DNA of 64,000 bases, taken from assembly GCF_021018805.1 (NCBI RefSeq), contig NC_086247.1:139169602-139233601 (forward strand), read 5' to 3'. Numbering within the stretch: position 1 is the first letter of the stretch; each line of letters opens with the position of its first letter. Made by a program: the position numbers and the translations under genes. Shown piece by piece: positions 13,611-26,200 of this stretch. The notes below the pieces were generated by a model, which worked only from the letters and a program-made list of their open reading frames with translations, was not told where the DNA came from and ran no database searches. The DNA is from Prinia subflava. Its lineage: Eukaryota > Chordata > Aves > Passeriformes > Cisticolidae.

Positions 13611-14440
13611 AAATACAGAATCACAGAATATCCTGAGTTGGAAGGGACCCTCAAGGATCACAGGGTGCAACTCCTGGCCCTGCACAGCACCACCCCCACA
13701 GTCACCCCAGTGCATGAGAGCATTGTCCTAACACTGCCTGAGTCCCATCAGGCTTGGTACTGTGACCACTTCCCTGGGGAGCCTGTCCCAGGGACCAACT
13801 CCCTCTGGGTGAAAAGCCTTTTCCTGATATCCAACCTGAACGTCCCCTTCCACAGCTTCAGGCCATTCCCTCATGTCCTGTCACTGCTCACCAGAGATCA
13901 GTGCCTGCCCCTCCTCTTCCCCTCACAGGACTGCAGGGAGGTCTCCCCTCAGTCTCCTCCTCCGCAGGCTGAACAGACCCAGTGATCTCAGCTGCTCCTC
14001 ACACGGCTGCCCTTCAGGGCCCTTCACCATCTTGGTGCCTCTCTTTTTTATACTTTTTAAAAGTTTTGTATCTTTCTTCTATTGTGGCACCCAAAACTGC
14101 CCCTGGGCTTTGAGGTGAGGCTGCCCCAGTGCAGAGCAGAGCACAACAATCCCCTCCCTTGCCTGGCTGTGCCTGATGTCCCCAGGACAGGGTTGGCCCT
14201 CCTGGCTGCCAGGGCACTGCTGGCTCAGGTTCAGCTTGCCATGGACAGGAGCCCCAGGTCCCTTTCTGTGGCACGGCTCTCCAGCCTCTCATTGCCCAGT
14301 CTGTCCATCCAGGGTTGCCCAAATTCAGGAACAGAGTCCAGCACTTTGCCTTGTTGAACTTCACGTGGCTGGTGACTGCCCAGACCTCTGATTTGTTGAG
14401 ATCTCTCTGCAGGGCCTCCCTGGTGCATGAGGCACAGCAT
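13611..14440 (-). mobile_element. CR1 LINE 3' portion, minus orientation
   Basis: It starts with the reverse-complemented CR1 terminus ('acagaatcacagaat', then 'gagttggaagggaccctc') and continues through the CR1 3' region and part of the ORF2 end in reverse ('cttcaggccattccctc', 'tgtggcacccaaaactgc', 'acttcacgtggctgg'). It is better preserved than the other copies here. It is the left arm of an inverted pair with the plus-strand CR1 at 14,493-14,973. Confidence 0.88.
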
Positions 14441-14492
14441 TGCCAGCCAAGCAAAGGACAGTCCTGCTCTTTGCACGGGCAGCCTCTCCTTG

Positions 14493-14973
14493 AGGCCTGT
14501 GTGCAGTTTTGGGCACCACAATATAAGAAAGACATAAAGCTGTTAGAAAGTGTAAAAAGGAGAGCCACCAAAATGGGTGGCTTGAGGGAAAGCCATATGA
14601 GGAGTGGCTGAGGTCACTTGGTCTGGAGGAGACTGAGGGGAGATCTCATTCCAGCTTCCTCATGAGAGAAGAGGAAGGGCAGACACTGATCTCTGGTGAC
14701 CGGTGACAGGATCCAAAGAATGGCCTGAAGTTGTGTCAGGAGATGTTTAGGTTGAATATTAGGAAAAGGTTCTTCACTCAGAGGGTGGTTGGGCACTGGA
14801 ACAGGCTCCCCAGGGAAGTTGTCACAGCACCGAGCCTGACAGAGCTCAACAAGTGTTTGGACAACACTCTCAGGGACAGGGTGTGACTCTTCAGACTACC
14901 ATGTGAAGGCCCAGGAACTGGACTTTGATGGTCCTTGTGGGTCCCTTCCAACTCAGGTTATTCTATGATTCTT
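14493..14973 (+). mobile_element. CR1 LINE 3' portion, plus orientation
   Basis: It runs from 'tgtgtgcagttttgggcacc' through 'gaatattaggaaaaggttct' and 'cagagggtggttgggcactg' to the CR1 end 'gggtcccttccaactc' and 'attctatgattct'. It is largely the reverse complement of the CR1 copy to its left, so the two form inverted arms with a few hundred bases between them. Confidence 0.9.
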
Positions 14974-17900
14974 TCTGTGCACCAATGGCAAACAACATAA
15001 TTCATCAACATTTTAGCACTACTTAAAGCCTCTATCATATACAGTTCAAGTCAAGAAAGCCATGAAGATAAAAATTGCCCTTAAAAATCTACTCAAGAGG
15101 CGCTCTGTGACTAAACAGTTTGTGAACACTGAAAGTGAGAAACCACTGCACTTGAAAACAAAGTGTCTTCAGTTCTACCAAATGTGCTATTACACCGGAT
15201 GTGTGTTAAATTTGTTTACATTTTGCTTTTTATAGCCAGTTTCAAACTGAGGCACTTAATCTTTCTTTAGATAAGCAAAATGAATTAATTACTATCAAAT
15301 CCTAGACACATTTATGCATTTTGTCACAACAGTAATTTACATGTCCTCCCTAAGAGAGAACTTGTACAACTCTGAATATAAAAATACAGTTGACTACATT
15401 GTCTGAAAGCTTAAAAGCTCCCCTAATTCAAATAATTCATTTCTATAGAAGCTTGTTAAAACCAAAGACTTTCTTTCTCTGCACTAAATACACTTAAGAT
15501 TAGGTCCAATTCTTCCCTGCATCACAGCTACAGGCATCCCGCTGCCTCTAGTACATTACAGACACCTAAGTCCACACAAGTTTTAAGTTAAATCACTAGA
15601 AGATCAACACGCATACAACACAAAGAGGATAAACAGAACTAGCTTACATCCTGTAACATGACTTCTATACAAAAAGCAAGAGGCAATTCACACAGACTCT
15701 GAAACCACAGATTTTTCATGGAAGAAAATTCATTACCACTCAGGGTACTTTCCATCACAAAGGTGAAATTCATAATGGAGAGTCTGGTCAGTTACATTCC
15801 AAGTATTTATAAAATGAATTCAAAACAGGTTACCTTTAAGTACAAAATAACAAGTAATTCTTCTTTCCTTCATCTAAGCATCTTTATCAGAAGCAAAATT
15901 AAACAGGTAAAGAGAATGGCAAGATGAACTATACATACTATTAGATGGAAAACAGGCCTCAGGAGAGTTTGCCTCTGAGCTAACACTAAATTCACCAGTG
16001 TTTTCATAATACATAGTCAAAAGTGAGCTGTTTTGGAAAAAAATAAAAGCTTTAACCAAAGTATTACCCTGCTGCACAGGAAGCCTATCACACTTGCAAC
16101 GTTTAACACATAACCATGTGGATATGCAAAGGTAAACCCTCTTCATATGAGGTTTCCTAACAAATCTCAGGCCATAATAAAATGACAGTGCAATTGGAAA
16201 TTAAAAGCAGCATCTTTTTCTGTCTAGTTATACTCACCTAGTGCTTCACTTTTTTTTTTTCACATAACTACTGTAAAAATTATTTTATGCCAGGACTATA
16301 TTTCTCTGTGTTGAATAAGAACATCTGGGTTCAACAACAAAAATAGATCTGACAGCCATGCTCCCACTTACATGATGGAGTATGCAATTAAGAACTGGGC
16401 AGCATATTGACTGCATTCCAATTATAACTAAGGCATCAAATTCAAGATTTCCTGAAAAGATTAAAGACATGTTCATTAAAATATATTTTTCCTGTCGTTC
16501 ACTAGCATAGCAGCACAACAACACACATGCCAACTGTTTAAATTTCTGTTTATATAGTAAAGCACAAGCACTGGAGTGCATGAGAATAAAACTAAGAAAA
16601 GGGCTCAAACTGATACCATTTATCACCTACAAGACACTTGCTTCCAAGTATAATCACATAATCCCATTGAGCTCACAGTTACACATTCACAAGGCTTCAG
16701 TCAGTCAGCTACTGGGAAGACCTCTGAGTATCTGTGTTGCAAGTTCAATAATACAGCTAAACAAAATAGAATTACTTGCAGCCTGAGAATTTCACAAAGC
16801 AGCCAATTAAATTCACAAGTTAATAACACTAGGATTATGACAAAAAAGTTACCTGTAACAGGATAATAAGATACAATAAGATGATTTCTTAACTGAAATA
16901 TAAAAATCCAGGCTACTTCTTGAACCAACAGAATTTCCAACTACTTTCTCTGACAGTAGCAAAAAAATTTTGTTACTGACTACATTGTCAGCAACAAAAA
17001 AAGGCTAAAACAACAACCCAACACTCATTAGTGTCAATATCAGCACACTACACTCCTCCCACCCCAAAAAAACCCTGCCATCACAACCTTTCATCTTTCT
17101 TGGCACTGTGAGAAAACAGCATAAAGGTCATGGAAAACAAACTTCACTCACATTCTTACAGGTGTCTCCTCCACATTAAAGCTGAAGAGCAGCACAGAAA
17201 ACCTTTTGGTGCCTTTGCAGAACAGAACACTTCAGTTCCCACACCTCTGAAGTCAACATTTTTCAGTAGTATACAGTCACTTCTATTTTAAAAAAAAAAA
17301 TACCTTGGTTTTACTGTTTATATACCAAAACTGAAAATCAGAAGAAATACCGGATAACCAAATTATGTAGGAAAGACAGAATAGAGTAAGATTCTGGGGT
17401 TTTTTCCTTTTTCTTTTTTTGTTCTTTAGATATACAGGCACTGCAAAGAAATCAAAAGAAAAAAGAATCCTGAAAGCTCAGCTAAGCAGTTCTACATTCA
17501 AACAAGCTTAAAAAGATTTGCCAATTATATGGTCAAAAGTAAGAAGCTATAGTCAGAATCTGTCTTTTTAAAATCATAACCTATTTTCCAAACGTTTTAA
17601 GAAAAAATAATCTTCAGTGTGAACTTGCAGTCATTCAACCAAGATTCAGCAAATTCTAAACCCACACACTTGATTTGTCATGTATTTTGGCTGCTAAGTC
17701 TGACTCTAAAAGAATGATGTGCTACCTTATTATTATTTTTTAGAAGATTTCTCTTGGGATTGCACAGCAAAGGAATGAGTATGCAGCCTATCTTACACAG
17801 GAAGGAGAGATTTTTATCCTCAAAAACAGGAGGCTCGCCCACACGATCACCTGGGACAAACTTGGCCAGTACAAGCAGACTAGAAGGTTATAGGAGCCTG

Positions 17901-20165
17901 GGAATGTTTAACATCAAGAAAGTAATTACAGCCCAGCAAGATCAGAAGGAATTACACAGGAAATGTGAACAGTAACCCTTTCATGCCAAAAAAAATAGTG
18001 AAAAAGTGAGCTCTTAGCTGCCAGACTATAAGCCTGTACAAACCAATTGCAAAATGCAGGAATGGAAAAAACACTATATATTACTAGGCTATAAATTCCC
18101 AACGATGTGATAAAGCTACACCTCCACGAAAAGAACAAAACCCCTGGTCTTTCTTCTTGCCATTTATATGCAGTATAATCAAAGCCTAGAAGAAACATGA
18201 AAAAGTTGCAAACACCACACAAGAATGGTCAGTTGTCTCTTCTGGACTTTTTCTTTTAAATTCATGCTGACCAAACGGTGTTCCCTCTAGAAGACGGTCA
18301 AATACCTTGTTCTTATTTAGTCATGGAAAACCTGTGTCCAAAATACGTAGGGCATTATTCAAGCAAGAATGCTAAATCTCTGAGTTACCTATTTCATAAA
18401 AAATGAATCTCCCAAATTCTGAAATAAACCCCATAACTCAGAGGAATTGGCTCAAAGTACTCCATTACACCAGTATTTGTTAGTGAAACATTTCCATTCT
18501 CTAGGGACATGGGGGAATTTGAGTGATCTGACTGTAGTTCAGTCTAGTTAGAAAGCCTTCAAGTAGGATATTGGAAAGTGAACAGTGATCCCATACCTGT
18601 CCTCCACACAGAACTGGGACCCATTTTAGCAAGACAAGAGATTTTTTCCTAAGCTCCTCACTAAGGAAAAAAGCATTCCTTTAAATCTACCAAGACCTAA
18701 TGTTGCACATAACCCCAGTCAGACAAGAGATGAGCAATAAAGCAAACAAGCACTAGTGTTTTTATTAACTTATTTATTAAAATTACCATGAATACTTCCT
18801 CATTAAACAAAAATACGGTCCCCTAAAATGAGTCCTAGTGTGAATCTGCTCTACTGAAAAATGAGCGTAAAAGATACCTTTACAATTAAAAAAAAAGAAT
18901 CAGTGAATTATCTTATTTAAGCAACACACTTCTTAAGCTGTTCTTAAAATTACAAATCAGAACAGCATCATCACACATTCCAGTGCCAAAACCAGTGTAT
19001 CACTTTAGCTTTTCTTCCAACCTTGTGACTCAGGTATTCCACTCTACCTTCCTTTACTACCAAAGCCCTTCTTTTCTCACCTTTTCTGTTGGATTCTGCT
19101 TTGTTTTCTTTTCCTTGCCTTCACAGCTAAGGTAGTTGGGATTTTGCCATCACTAAAGCCACATCCACAACCAATTCCTGCATGGCTGAAGTCTACTCAG
19201 CTACCTGCTCAGTGGAATCTCTAAATAAATAAAATCAAGGGGCAAAAGAAATGAAAATACAGAAGCAGCACAGGAGAATTTCAAACATGGGCATGCAAAT
19301 AGGGCAGAGAGAGTGAAGTAAAGAAGCAACAAGGACAGGAAGTAATTGCTGACATTACAGCCTGCATAAGTAACTCCCATTCTTCAGAAGATAAAACTGA
19401 AACATGAAACAATTATATTTTCTATTATTTTACTGAGATGGAGGCTGAAAAGAGACAAGCACTGTGACCTCACTCTGGAGACAAAGGGAAAGTTCCATTT
19501 TCTCCTGCACTAAGCTTAATCCCACTTCTAAGAGTTGGTGATTTGCAAAAATAAACTGAACTAGCTTTCCCAGTCAATACACGTTCTTCAAAGATTAAAG
19601 TCACTTCTCCTAAATTTGTCTGTCTCCACAGCAGCTTAAAGATTCAGCAGTACAATATTCATACAAGATGTTAGCCAAAAAACTGCAATAGTGAATGAGC
19701 CACTAGTTTGACAGCTATAAATGCAACACAAACCTATCCTTAGCATATAACACAGAAAAAAAATGCAATATTGTTGCAAGATCCTCTGTTTTCAAAGGAC
19801 TTGTACATGTAAAGCAAAAATACTCCCAATGATACTGTGTGGTTTTTTTCAGTTCAATGTGAGCTGACTGAAGTCTGTCAGAATCCGGGGCTACCTACAA
19901 GGGCTGTTACTGTGCAACAGAGTTGGTGGCAACAGCCACGGGAAGGCTCCCTGTACCTCCCAAGTGCAGGCAGCACATCCCAAACTGAGCATTCCTTTAA
20001 CACATGAATTTGTAACTGACCCATCTGCCGCACCCTGAAGAATCACTGTGGCTCACAACAGTGGGCACTGCACAGGATTCCTTTGCAAATCAACATTTTC
20101 AACCTCGCCACATCTGCTCTTTGTGAAACTTCTGTAGAATTTGTATCTGAAAACTTGTAGAAGTT
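14974..20165. other. AT-rich non-coding DNA
   Basis: No gene or recognisable repeat was found, apart from short homopolymer runs (for example T at about 16,250-16,260 and A at about 17,289-17,300). A GC-richer spot at about 19,870-20,060 shows nothing identifiable. The open frames look like chance. Confidence 0.4.
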
Positions 20166-20217
20166 GAATTCAGTGATCCTTGCGAGCCCTTCCAACTCAA
20201 GATATTCCATGATTCTA
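20166..20217 (+). mobile_element. CR1 3' terminal fragment
   Basis: Only the last part of a CR1 is visible: 'gaattcagtgatccttgcg', then 'cccttccaactcaagatatt' and 'ccatgattct'. The upstream CR1 body is not recognisable. Confidence 0.7.
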
Positions 20218-23200
20218 GTATTCCACTACAAGTAATGCTCTTTAATTGGGAGGTTACTGGCATTCAACTTATTTCTAGAAAGAAATGTAATTAACTTTAA
20301 AAACCTTTAAGTAAGAAATGTCATATTTTGGGCCTGTCAAACCACTTTATAATGAAAAAGTGAATTCCAAAGATACTAGTTCTGAAAATTACTATGCTTT
20401 TAAATACAGTTATTTGTGATATGACTAGATCTGAATAGAAATTTGAAACTTGCTCTTTTGGGCACATCTACAATCAGTCAACCTAGCACAAGTTAACGTT
20501 CCCATCCAGCACCTTCCTCAATGCAAGATTACACATTAAACATGTTCTCCTTCCCAATCCAGGGCAGCTTTCTAAAGATAATTGCCAAAGACTGAATTAT
20601 GAGGTAACTACACCATTGACACACAAGTCTTGGAGAGAGAGGGCCTGGTAAATAAAACCTGAAACTGTTCTCTGTGAATATCCTCTACTAGGCAAGCATG
20701 GTTATTCTCTCTCAACCATTACTAACATCTATGAATTCTTTGGGTTTATCTATTATTTTTGCAATTATTAGTAAGTATTTTGGAAATTGTCTTTCTAGTG
20801 TTTCATGTTTGAAATGTTATGAAGAGACAATTCAAATAAATCATTTCCATTACTGAACAGCAAACACTTTAAAACATAATTCCACTTTGAAAAAAAAAGG
20901 CTCATGTGCCCAAGTCAATCACATCTCTCATCACTGAAATCCCTCAGAGTTCAGTAAGACTCAGGATACTTAGCCTGTCCTATTCCCCTGACAGGACACT
21001 TGCAGTAGTCTATAAGTACAGTCCACTTTACAAATTATTTTTTTACTTTTTGTTTTCTAAGGGGAAGATGTCTTACAAATTCTTAGATATTACCATCAAC
21101 AATACATAATTCCTTTTCCTTGACTTGCATTTTTGATGATGGTCAAATTAAAACTCATTATTCCACAACTTGCATAACCAAGACTTTATAGTCTTGGATT
21201 TTTTTGCTTTTCCAAAATTAACAGCTTCCTGGAACAGGAAGAGAATTATCCAGAGCAAACCAGTTCTATATTCAGCAGTTTCCATCAATTTTGTCAGCAT
21301 TATTCTTAATCTAAGGAATTTTTATGCTTTTCAATAGCTGATCAACTAAAGCTTTCAAAGGTATCTGCATTTCTGTAAGTGTAGAATAATTTTAAAACTG
21401 AAAAAGAAAAGCAATCGTTTGGTCTGCTTTAATCTTGAACATAAACAAAGCTTTCCTTCAAAATTGAACAGAAATTTCACTTTCCAATGAACATCAATAT
21501 TTTATAACAAATATTTGAAGATTTTTAGATGCAAAAAACACCTTCAAAAATGTTTCAAAACTTTTACAGTGAATTAGATCAATTATACCTTAATAACACC
21601 CTGGACCAGCTCTCCTCACAATACCCTGTTATCTTCAAAGCATGTTAGTACATAAATGTAGGTTTGACATTTGCATGAAATCATTAAAAAAGAAATAAAA
21701 CAGGTACAACCTTGATCCAGCCTAATAAGACTCTACAGTTTCATGCTTCCTTTGAAGCAAAATCTTATCATGTAAAAGAAACCTTACTTAATTACTTAAA
21801 TGAGCTAGAACACAGTCTTTAAATACAGAATCCACAACATAGACTTTTTCTAACTTTTTTTATGTGATCACAAATTCTGACACAACGAAGATATTTGACA
21901 GCCAGATGAAAATACCTCTAAGAAATTAAGTTCAGGGCAAACATAAATGATGGTAATCAAACACACCAAAACTGTTAATTTCACCAGTTCATCTTAGACA
22001 GAACATGCTCTATACTGGCCAGAAGTGAAAAATCCTGCACTGGACTAGACTAATTCAGTGTCTGAATAACTATCCCAGCAGCTGTTGATCACATCTGGCT
22101 TCCTTATTGTTTAAGAAATCCAAAAGGCTTCACTCAATCCTCTTGGAGCAGCTCTGACCACAGTTATCTCCAGGCTGTCACTTTCAAGTCACTGAAATTA
22201 TGTGTCTAACCAAGAAACTCAGCATGCTACAGCCAACAGGCAGATTAGTCCTGTGTTCCTTTAGCAGTGCACTAACATTGTTCATCAGCAAAAGACACGG
22301 GAAGATTTGTTCTCAAACCTGAGCAGCAGCACACTCCACTCAGGACTTTGTAGAGGAGAACAGAGCACGTACATTATAAACATTGATGCTTCTGTCAAGT
22401 GGCCTCACTATACCAATATCTTTTTCAAAAAAAGTCAGACTCCATATTCTTACTGAATGCACAATAACATACTTTCCTTTTATTTCAGATCCCATCTCCC
22501 CAGCAAATGATGAGAGCTACTACCAGAACCAGGTAAGAGTCCAGCTTCACCACCAGAATAGGAGACCAAAACAGGAGTCAACGTGGTTTACTAAAACACT
22601 AACACAAGATCAGTGAGTACCATCTCAAGGAAAAGTAGATTTATTACTGTCCTCCCCTCCAGATTGCTGTGTAAATAAAACATTTTCATCACAGGAAAAA
22701 AAGATCCTTCAGAAATTATCAAGTACATCATTCTGCACATACAACAACAGAGAATTGGCACAATTTTCAAATACAGCAACCTGCAATCAAAATTATGTAA
22801 TGTAAATTACATCGTATTTGTGTTTCTACAAACTATACTGTGGCAATATATACTCTTGTAGTGCAAGTAGATGATGAATGAAAGACAAAGATGTGAGAAA
22901 GAAAAACAAACAAGCAATCAGGCTGCTAAACAAACTACACCAAGTGTTTTCAGAAATGGCCCTTAATAAGTAAGATTTAAAGAAAAAAGAAGCTACCACT
23001 GACTTTCAGAGCATTGTGTTCATTTACAAAAGTGAAAAGAAATAATCCAAAGCAAGAAACTTCTCCAGGATTCCACGTACATCCAGGACCCACCTGATTG
23101 TGTAAAGAGTGGCAACATGTAGTGGTGGTTTTTAAATGCGTATTTTTCAAATAGTGACAATCCCGAATAGCAAACCTTACTTTTCAGATGTTCCAACCCT

Positions 23201-26200
23201 AAATAATGTTTAAAAGTTGACTACTATTTTAGACTTATCATCCCTGGCAGAGTACCTCTCAGTTACTGAAGTTTTTCTGCTTTGACAGGAGAATTCCATT
23301 TCTAGGATTCATGCAGAGAAAATGTTTCAGTATAAATCGTGGCTATTCTAAGCCAGGAAAATGTCCCACGGATTGCTAAGTTACCATCTTTCAGGCAAGT
23401 TCTCTGTAATTAAGGTATCAATTATAATTTCACAGGCATGTTTTATTTTATAAATAAACTCTGTTTCCACAATTTGAGCTGTGGGAAAGAATGTCTGCGT
23501 CAATGCAGCAACCCTTGCAGCACGGCAAGTTTTGAACTGAATGCCAGCTCTAAATGTTATAATATGGATTCTAGCATGGAAAAAAATGGAGGAAGACTTC
23601 TCTCTCACCCCCAAATTCCCACAAGCCTGCTGAATTTTTTTATTCCTGTCACGGCACCTCCCTGACATCTGCTCTTTGCTGCTCTAGAGCCAAATACAAC
23701 AATTTTAACTCAATCTGCTGCTAAACACAACAAAAGTAAAAACTGCAGCCTACACTAAGAGAGAAAAGGACATTTAAATGGGAATGAGAAAAAGCTGATT
23801 CTGTAGTCTTTTCCTGTTGAACACTGCTTCTGATGCTTTTATCACAGAGTTTTATATTTGAGTTTGATAGAGACTGAAAGCAAACAGTTTCTAGGACTTG
23901 AACCATGCCAAGAGAAAAGACTGGCAGAGCAACAAGCATGCTCATTTAATTAAGATACCCCCACTGCTATTTTTATGACTTTTTACATACTTGCTGGGAG
24001 TTGGCAGGGTGACACAGAAGGCCAGCGTTAGCTCATTTCATCCTCCCAAAATATTCCATCACTCTAGGTACAGAACAAACTTGTGTACTGACTCAAATTA
24101 AATTACTGCAGGAACACCAACTTAACGCACAAGCCCAGGCATTAGAAAAAACTAAAGCTGAACAGAACAGAATCTCACGAGTAGCGAGTTGCAAAAACAA
24201 CTGGCCTGCGTAAATTCTTTCCAATTTCATGAGGACCCTGATGTTAATCCCCAAAACCTGTCCTCCAATATCCACAAGAGAACCAAAGTAATCAGTGCAT
24301 CCTACCAAGGTATCTCATCAAGATACAACCCAATAGGGAGAAAGAGAAACAAATTAGTGAGATGCTGTAACTCTTTCTCTATAAACAAACTGGGACAGAC
24401 TTAATTCCTTTACTCACACCATCAACACATGGTTTCTAGATGAGCTTTATTAAAAACCATGATGGAAAAAATAATTTTGCAAGTGACAAAAAGATGAGGG
24501 ATTATATTCTTTCAGGCAAAAAGGTAACCTGAGCCTGTGTCAATATTCCTGCACTCTAACTTATCCAATTTCTATTTGAATTTTTCTAAATTAAAATTAT
24601 CCCTAGACTGCAGAGCTCAGTCTTACCAGTTTATTAAGAAATATATCCTTTCTCAAGTCTCCTTTCTCACTTTGCCACCCTAATATCACAGAAAGTCCCT
24701 TTACTCTTATAGCATGAACCAACAAAAGCTTTTGAGTGACTTCTCTAAAACTATTCATCATTCTGTGTACTCTTGTTATACCTTTCCATATTCACTGCCT
24801 TTCAAAGGCTAAGCAATCTCTTTTTTTACCAATTTCTCTCTATAAACGCAAATTTTTATCCCCACAGATTCCCCTTTTAGACTCTTTCCTGATTCCCTTC
24901 TTCTCTACATCCTTTTTCGAGGCATCCAGCACCACATCCACTGTGACGGCATGCTGTATGACAGTAAAATACTGATTTTTACCATAGCATTTTATACTCC
25001 ATCACACTTTGTTTACTTTGATTGCAAGTATGAACACAGGTATCAGAAGATAAGAGAAGGAATAAGATTTTTAAGACGCAGTCCTCTACTTTGAGTGTGT
25101 GGCATTACTAACATGTCAAGACATCATTTGGGGCCAGGTTGTCTTTGCCTTTTTGTCCTTCAGGATAATTTCTTCTTTGTATCTCACCCACTACAGTCTC
25201 CAAATCTTTGTCATTTGCCAGTTAGGGTACTTTCCCAGAATGAATATCACTGGTTTACAGGAGAACACAAACACACACTAAGCAAAGGTAACTGCCCAGG
25301 ACTTTTTGCTTTTAGGTCTTCAGTCAGGCACTAAGTGTGCTTTGGCACAAAAGGAAGTCATTAAAAATACAGCAGACCTGCCCTTTGAAAAATTAAGACT
25401 GTAATAAAAAAGATAACTCATACTATATGGAGGACAAGAATATTCTGCATCCTACTTATTCTACCAGAACTATGGAAAATACATAACATCTCTAAACTAG
25501 TGAATTAAATACCATAAAATATAATAGATACTATATTGCCCCTTACAAGGTACAATCCAGCCAAAACTAGAAAAAAGTTTCCAAAAGACAGTGCATTACA
25601 TTTATAATTTGAAGATTTGAAATCACTACCGCTATTTTTCTCTGGAAGCTAAAAAAAACCCCAAGAGAATCTATAAGAGTTTTTTTTCTCAATGATGAAC
25701 AATATTGTAAAGTTTGCTTAATATTGCCATTTAGGGAAAAACATAATAGAGTGATTGACCTGAGTCTCTGTTCTTAAGCAATCCTCTAAAAGAACAGTTT
25801 GTGAAAATAACAAAAACCAGCTGAAGGCATTTGGGTGGTCTCAGTTTGAGTCCTATAACATAGAACAGTTCCTTTTTTCTAAATGTAATCCTGATTTGTT
25901 TTCCTGCTTCAGTAGTCTCAAAATCTGTTGATGACAAAAGCAACACAAGCCAGTGAATATCCATATTATTTTTCTGGCAGGCTGGTAACTTCCAAGTGCT
26001 TGATTCACCACATAGAGAGTACTACACTTATATATAAAGGACTATGCAGGTTTCTATAGACTGATCCTTTTTAATTACCTAACAGTATTTTAACTTTAGG
26101 ACACTAAAGATAATATCTCTGCACATAATTAGCAGAGACCAATGTTGTGTAGTTCAGCTTTAATGCCCTGCTTCCTAAGAGCACAGATCTACCTTACTTC

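Noticed and set aside
14014..14571. 185-residue minus-strand frame
   Set aside because: It spans the two inverted CR1 copies and the join between them; it is repeat sequence, not a gene.
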